Below, piece by piece: positions 5,548-8,900 of a DNA stretch of 8,900 nt (the stretch's first letter is position 1; the number at the start of each line of letters is the position of its first letter). Below the pieces are notes generated by a model. That model saw only the letters and a list, made by a program, of their open reading frames with translations. It was not told the DNA's origin and searched no databases. The stretch is from Deltaproteobacteria bacterium (lineage in GTDB: Bacteria > Desulfobacterota > JAENJC01). The position numbers were made by a program, and so were the translations under genes. Location of the stretch: positions 1,870 to 10,769 of the forward strand of contig JACQYJ010000151.1 of the NCBI GenBank assembly GCA_016208525.1, read 5' to 3'.

Positions 5548-5619
5548 GAGAGTTTATAGAGTTAAGAGAGTTAAGAGAATTAAGAGAGTTAAGAGAGTTA
5601 AGAGAGTTAAGAGAGTTTA
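5548..5619 (+). repeat. 9-nt tandem array (GAGAGTTAA)8 filling the pilC-pilB gap
   Basis: Eight back-to-back 9-nt units. Four are exact GAGAGTTAA (5566-5574, 5584-5592, 5593-5601, 5602-5610). The other four are GAGAGTTTA (5548-5556), TAGAGTTAA (5557-5565), GAGAATTAA (5575-5583) and GAGAGTTTA (5611-5619). The array starts 8 nt after the pilC stop, and its last base is the A of the pilB ATG. Each unit carries a GAGAG that could act as a weak Shine-Dalgarno sequence. The unit length is a multiple of three, and the array is open in the pilB frame, where it would read (Glu-Leu-Arg)n. Confidence 0.92.
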
Positions 5620-7355
5620 TGGCTGTTCTAAAGACACATCCGAGACAGAGGAAAAAGATTGCGGAGATACTCCTGTCCAGAGGGTATATCACTCAGGAGC
5701 AGATGGACTATGTCCTTTCCCTGAAAGAGAAGGGGAGCAAGGAGAGGGTAGGGAATATCTTCATAAAGGACGGACTTATAAACGATACGCACCTTGCGCA
5801 TGCCCTGGCCGAGCAGTCCAGCAAGGAGTTTGCAGACCTGTCACAATTTGAGCCGGACGATGCCCTGATTTCATCCGTCCCTCTTGACCTGATGTACCGT
5901 TACCAATTCATTCCTTATGAGAGGAGAGACGGCGAGATGCTGATAGCAGTCTCAGACCCGACGAATGTGATGGGACTGGATGAGGTAAGGTTAATGCTCG
6001 ACACGCCTATCAGGGTTCTTGTCGGAGCTGCAAGCGAGATACAGGAGATACTTAAAAGGGTAAAGGGGGCGGACAGGGTAGTGAAAGATGTCTCCGAGGA
6101 CGTTAAATTCCAGCTTGTAAAGGAGACGGAGGAAGGGGAGGAGGTACTCTCTGCAGAGCGGCTCACCGACGATATGAGCCCTATAATAAGGCTTATAGAC
6201 TCGACGATCCTGGATGCCCTGAACAAGAGGGCCAGCGATATACACATAGAGAGCATGGCAAATGCAGTTGCGATAAAGTACAGGATAGACGGTGTTCTGT
6301 ACGAAGCCACAAAGCCCATTGACCCTCACTTTCAGGGCCCGATTATATCAAGGATAAAGGTGATGTCTGAACTTGACATCTCGGAGAAGCGGGTCCCTCA
6401 GGACGGCAGGTTCAAGCTGAAGTATAAAGGGAGATCAATAGACTTCAGGGTCTCGATAATGCCTTCCATATTCGGCGAGGATGCCGTTATTCGTATTCTC
6501 GACAAGGAGTCCATCACCAAGGAGTTCCATGAGCTGAGGCTGGACATCCTGGGCTTCAGCGAGAGGGAACTGGTAAGGATCAGGAAGATGATAAGGGAGC
6601 CTTACGGGATGGTCCTTGTCACAGGACCCACAGGCAGCGGGAAGACAACTACCCTTTACGCCGCCCTTTCCGAGATAAGGACGGGGCAGGACAAGATAAT
6701 AACGATAGAAGACCCGCCGGAGTATCAGCTGAGCGGGATAGTCCAGGTGCCTGTCAATGAAAAGAAGGGGCTCACCTTTGCAAGGGGGCTCCGCTCCATC
6801 CTGAGGCACGACCCGGACAAGATAATGGTGGGAGAGATAAGAGACGCAGAGACCGCCCAGATAGCAGTTCAGTCCGCGCTTACCGGTCACCTTGTATTTA
6901 CAACGGTCCACGCAAATAACGTCTTTGACGTCATTGGAAGGTTCATCCACATGAACATAGAGCCTTACAACTTTGTTTCCTCACTGAACTGCGTGCTTGC
7001 CCAGAGGCTGGTCAGGACCCTCTGCGGGCATTGCAAGGCCCCTGTGAAGGCTGATGCAAGACTCCTCGAAGAGTCGGGACTTCCGGTAAACAAATACAGG
7101 GACTTTACCTTTTATGAGGCCAGGGGATGCAGGGAATGCAATGGAACAGGGTTCAGGGGGAGGACGGCCATAGTGGAGCTCCTTGATCTTACAGACGAGA
7201 TAAGAGAGATGATTGTAGAGAGGCACTCTTCAGCAATACTAAAGAAGGCTGCAAGAGAGGCTGGAACGACCTTTCTGAGGGACGCAGCCCTGGAAAAGGT
7301 GTTTGAGGGGAAGTCTACGCTCCAGGAGATAAACAGGGTCACGTTTGTGGAATAA
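5619..7355 (+). CDS. pilB: Type IV pilus / type II secretion assembly ATPase (PilB/GspE family)
   Basis: Hexameric AAA+-like secretion ATPase that powers pilin polymerisation from the cytoplasmic face of PilC. The ATG at 5619 gives 578 residues, near the family's usual 560-580. An MshEN/GspE N-terminal domain (about 10-150, opening KIAEILLSRGYITQEQ) precedes the catalytic core. Motifs: SDIHIE (206-211), Walker A GPTGSGKT (336-343), Asp box ITIEDPPEYQ (361-370, usually EDPVEY), Walker B IMVGEIRDAETA (402-413), His box LTGHLVFTTVHAN (421-433), and a zinc-binding tetracysteine C469/C472 and C504/C507, as in PilB and GspE but not the retraction ATPase PilT. Start choice is unusual: the frame stays open upstream through the 9-nt array, with alternative TTG starts at 5541 and 5493. 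ATG 5619 is preferred for its typical N-terminus, although its GAGAG ribosome-binding site is only 3 nt away. Confidence 0.95.
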   Translation: MAVLKTHPRQRKKIAEILLSRGYITQEQMDYVLSLKEKGSKERVGNIFIKDGLINDTHLAHALAEQSSKEFADLSQFEPDDALISSVPLDLMYRYQFIPYERRDGEMLIAVSDPTNVMGLDEVRLMLDTPIRVLVGAASEIQEILKRVKGADRVVKDVSEDVKFQLVKETEEGEEVLSAERLTDDMSPIIRLIDSTILDALNKRASDIHIESMANAVAIKYRIDGVLYEATKPIDPHFQGPIISRIKVMSELDISEKRVPQDGRFKLKYKGRSIDFRVSIMPSIFGEDAVIRILDKESITKEFHELRLDILGFSERELVRIRKMIREPYGMVLVTGPTGSGKTTTLYAALSEIRTGQDKIITIEDPPEYQLSGIVQVPVNEKKGLTFARGLRSILRHDPDKIMVGEIRDAETAQIAVQSALTGHLVFTTVHANNVFDVIGRFIHMNIEPYNFVSSLNCVLAQRLVRTLCGHCKAPVKADARLLEESGLPVNKYRDFTFYEARGCRECNGTGFRGRTAIVELLDLTDEIREMIVERHSSAILKKAAREAGTTFLRDAALEKVFEGKSTLQEINRVTFVE

Positions 7356-7367
7356 TGTAGTAGCCCA

Positions 7368-7441
7368 GGGCGGCCACATAGGGCCGCCCCTACAGGCTGT
7401 TGCGGGGTAAATTAAGGTAGGGGCACCCTGTGTGGTTGCCC
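7368..7441. repeat. REPIN-like pair of inverted palindromic repeats between pilB and pilM
   Basis: Copy 1 (7368-7393) is a palindrome: GGGCGGCC (7368-7375) pairs with GGCCGCCC (7382-7389), followed by CTAC. Copy 2 (7417-7441) is the same kind of sequence in reverse: its reverse complement matches copy 1 at about 21 of 26 positions and again forms a hairpin (GGGCACC against GGTTGCCC). The 23 nt between them are AT-richer. Each palindrome plus the inverted pairing matches the layout of REP doublets (REPINs). No T-run follows either hairpin, so I do not call a terminator. Copy 2 ends just 1 nt before the pilM ribosome-binding site. Confidence 0.7.
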
Positions 7442-7450
7442 AGGGGTTTT

Positions 7451-8395
7451 ATGTTCGGTTTTTCAAAAACAGTTTCCGGTGTAGATGCAGGCGCCAAGGT
7501 CCTCAGGGCAGTCAGGATTAAAAAAGGGGATGCCTTGTCGCTCACGGGATATGCAGAAAGGCCGCTCCCTGAAGGGGTCCTTCTCCCCTCATACACCAGG
7601 GAGAACATACTGGACATGAAAAGATTTCAGGACATTGCCGCTCTGACTGTTGGAGCTGCAGGCATACAGAGAGGCGATATCTCGCTCTCTATTCCTGACC
7701 AGGTGGTAAAGGTTTCAATTGTAGAACTGAAGGACAGAGCGGCAAAACGGAGCGATATATTGAAATTTATAAGGTGGAAATCAAAGAGGTTTCTTCCTTA
7801 TGACCCTGAGAAGGCTAAAATAGACTACCACCTGTTTGGCGACTCTGCTATGACGGTTTTTGTAAAGGCCGACGTTGTGTCTGATTATGAAGAGGCGTTT
7901 TGCTCTCTGTCCTTCAAGCCGGGGTTTGTGTCAACTCCGTCAATAAACCTGTTTAACCTTTTTTCCCAATGGTTCGGTGATACGAAGGAATTTACCTTCA
8001 TATCAGCCCTTGAGGATTCATTCGCAGTAATTATAGTAAGGAACGGATCTGTAGCCTTTTATCGCTCGACAGAGGTCGGATACACAGACGAAAGGCTCAT
8101 ACAGGAAATAAATTCCTCCATCCTGTATTACATCTCAGAGAACCCTGATGCCGTTCTTAAGAAGGCTTTTTTGTTTGCCGGAACGGGGGACCGGGAATTT
8201 CTTGAAACTCACCTTTCGGATGCTACCGGTATGGATATTGTACCCCTTCTGATTTCTGATATGGTAACCGGGCCGAGCGGTATTGATATAGAGAGTTACG
8301 GCCCGGCTGTCGCAGCGGCGTTGGGGAGGATTAAGGAGCGGGGAGTAAGGAGTCAGGAGCGAGGAGTAGAAATGCCCCTCGGGATAAATAGATGA
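7451..8395 (+). CDS. pilM: PilM-like actin-fold ATPase of the pilus alignment complex
   Basis: 314-residue protein resembling PilM, the cytoplasmic actin-like (FtsA-fold) protein that binds the N-terminal tail of PilN and links the ATPase to the alignment complex. Evidence: the start MFGFSKTVSGVDAGAKVLRA (PilM proteins start with MFGF.. and VGIDIG..), the PILM motif region ISLSIPDQVVKVSIVEL (77-93), ILKFIRWKSKRFLPYDPEKA (103-122), and the late G-G region AGTGDREFLE (243-252). Sequence identity to PilM appears low, so the symbol rests partly on position before pilN. The ATG at 7451 is chosen over an upstream GTG at 7430, which lies inside a palindromic repeat. AGGGG (7442-7446) sits 4 nt before the ATG. 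The final residues (about 295-314) are encoded by a 7-nt repeat and look like an added tail. The stop overlaps the pilN ATG by 4 nt (ATGA). Confidence 0.8.
   Translation: MFGFSKTVSGVDAGAKVLRAVRIKKGDALSLTGYAERPLPEGVLLPSYTRENILDMKRFQDIAALTVGAAGIQRGDISLSIPDQVVKVSIVELKDRAAKRSDILKFIRWKSKRFLPYDPEKAKIDYHLFGDSAMTVFVKADVVSDYEEAFCSLSFKPGFVSTPSINLFNLFSQWFGDTKEFTFISALEDSFAVIIVRNGSVAFYRSTEVGYTDERLIQEINSSILYYISENPDAVLKKAFLFAGTGDREFLETHLSDATGMDIVPLLISDMVTGPSGIDIESYGPAVAAALGRIKERGVRSQERGVEMPLGINR
8335..8369 (+). repeat. 7-nt tandem array at the 3' end of pilM
   Basis: Five units in a row: GGAGCGG, GGAGTAA, GGAGTCA, GGAGCGA, GGAGTAG. They encode the basic/acidic tail KERGVRSQERGVE of PilM. Unit length 7 would shift frame on expansion or contraction. 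Each unit carries GGAG, a Shine-Dalgarno core; the last is 22 nt before the pilN ATG, too far for a standard ribosome-binding site. Heptanucleotide arrays of the GGAGTCA kind are known as STRR repeats in heterocystous cyanobacteria; relation to those is not implied. Confidence 0.8.
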
Positions 8396-8900
8396 TAAAG
8401 ATAAAAATAAACCTGGCCACCAGGAGTTATACAGGGACAGGGGTAGGAATAGCCCTCCCTGTTGCCATTATAATTTTGAGCGCAATCCTTTTTGTGTATC
8501 TCCGTGAGCAGGGAAGAGATTACAAAATCGCTGCGGAAAGGCTGGAAATGAGGGTTGCGGAGCTGTCAGAGAGGCAGTCGCTGAAAAATGAGACATCGAA
8601 GGATAAGCAGGAATCAGATGCCGACCTGGCTGTTGTCGGCGATATCCTGGGAAAACGGCGGTTTTCGTGGATAGAGGCGCTGGACAACCTTGAAAAAGGG
8701 ATACCATCCGGCATCTCTCTCTCCTCCATACACCCTTCTTTTAAGGATGGCGGAGTAAGTCTGGCAGGCTCTGCAAGGGATTTTGCAGCGCTTTCAAGGT
8801 TTATAGACAACCTTGAAAGGCTGAAGGTCTACAGGAGGGTGTTCCTTGTCAACCAATCCGTCAGGGAGATGGATAACGGAAAGACTGCCATAATTTTTAA
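8392..8900 (+). CDS. pilN: PilN-like pilus assembly protein, 3'-truncated by window edge
   Basis: 169 residues are visible and the frame is open to the window end. PilN is a bitopic inner-membrane protein that binds PilM through its short cytoplasmic tail and pairs with PilO. The N-terminus MIKIKINLATRSY contains the INL motif that fits the PilM groove. One membrane segment lies at about 17-37 (VGIALPVAIIILSAILFVYL). A charged, coiled-coil-like stretch follows at about 40-85, and a periplasmic PilN domain starts near 88, with FSWIEALDNLEKGIPSGISL (91-110). The start overlaps the pilM stop in ATGA, indicating translational coupling. A PilO gene would be expected just beyond the window. The GspL/GspM-like alternative is less likely given the separate upstream PilM. 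Confidence 0.85.
   Translation, partial: MIKIKINLATRSYTGTGVGIALPVAIIILSAILFVYLREQGRDYKIAAERLEMRVAELSERQSLKNETSKDKQESDADLAVVGDILGKRRFSWIEALDNLEKGIPSGISLSSIHPSFKDGGVSLAGSARDFAALSRFIDNLERLKVYRRVFLVNQSVREMDNGKTAIIF

Noticed and set aside
5414..5692. Minus-strand open frame encoding Leu-Asn-Ser repeats
   Set aside because: It is the reverse reading of the 9-nt array and the ends of pilC and pilB; no ribosome-binding site and no recognisable protein.
6435..6950. Long minus-strand open frame opposite pilB
   Set aside because: It is a shadow of the conserved ATPase core; the plus-strand motifs explain the sequence fully.
7368..7389. Intrinsic terminator after pilB
   Set aside because: The hairpin is strong but no T-run follows, and the gene order suggests transcription continues into pilM.
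7430..7450. GTG start for pilM
   Set aside because: It lies inside a palindromic repeat and lacks a ribosome-binding site; ATG 7451 has AGGGG 4 nt upstream and gives a typical PilM N-terminus.

Overview
The window looks like the chromosome of a Gram-negative, environmental bacterium of moderate GC. The mglB/mglA pair is very close, as I remember the sequences, to the Myxococcus polarity proteins. The order dnaX-ybaB-recR-mglB-mglA is one I associate with Desulfobacterota/Myxococcota (formerly Deltaproteobacteria) and Nitrospirota. Heavy use of AGG/AGA (Arg) and ATA (Ile), and abundant small dispersed repeats between genes, fit Nitrospirota or Desulfobacterota. The phylum is an inference and cannot be settled from this window.

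Layout, all genes on the + strand: (1) 2-2061, a DNA-maintenance cluster: the 3' part of dnaX (clamp-loader tau/gamma subunit, 5' end outside the window), ybaB/ebfC and recR. (2) 2062-2333, a 272-bp gap with a candidate promoter. (3) 2334-3424, mglB and mglA, a Roadblock-type GAP/regulator and its Ras-like GTPase, which set cell polarity and control type IV pili in Myxococcus. (4) 3409-3597, a weak terminator, then a well-formed tRNA-Asn(GTT) with its own promoter and terminator. (5) 3598-4195, about 600 bp without a gene, filled in its second half by short repeats, several in inverted orientation. (6) 4196-8900, a strong candidate promoter and a type IV pilus / type II secretion-like assembly operon: inner-membrane platform protein (PilC/GspF), assembly ATPase (PilB/GspE), actin-like PilM, and the start of PilN, cut by the window end.

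How they fit together: PilB powers pilin polymerisation on the PilC platform. PilM and PilN form the cytoplasmic/inner-membrane alignment complex. MglA with its partner MglB is a plausible polarity switch for such a machine, although the two sets are separated by the tRNA and the repeat region and have separate promoters.

The most unusual content is non-coding or low-complexity. Three short tandem arrays with units of 8, 9 and 7 nt lie in the dnaX linker, in the pilC-pilB gap at the pilB start codon, and at the 3' end of pilM. An A7 run with a hairpin sits in the dnaX tau/gamma linker, and the two other frames close within a few codons. A head-to-head pair of palindromic repeats (REPIN-like) fills the pilB-pilM gap and runs into the pilM ribosome-binding site. 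A MITE-like inverted-repeat cluster lies upstream of pilC. I see no CRISPR array, transposase, toxin-antitoxin pair or phage gene. I do not claim a new multi-gene system here; the protein-coding genes all belong to known families.
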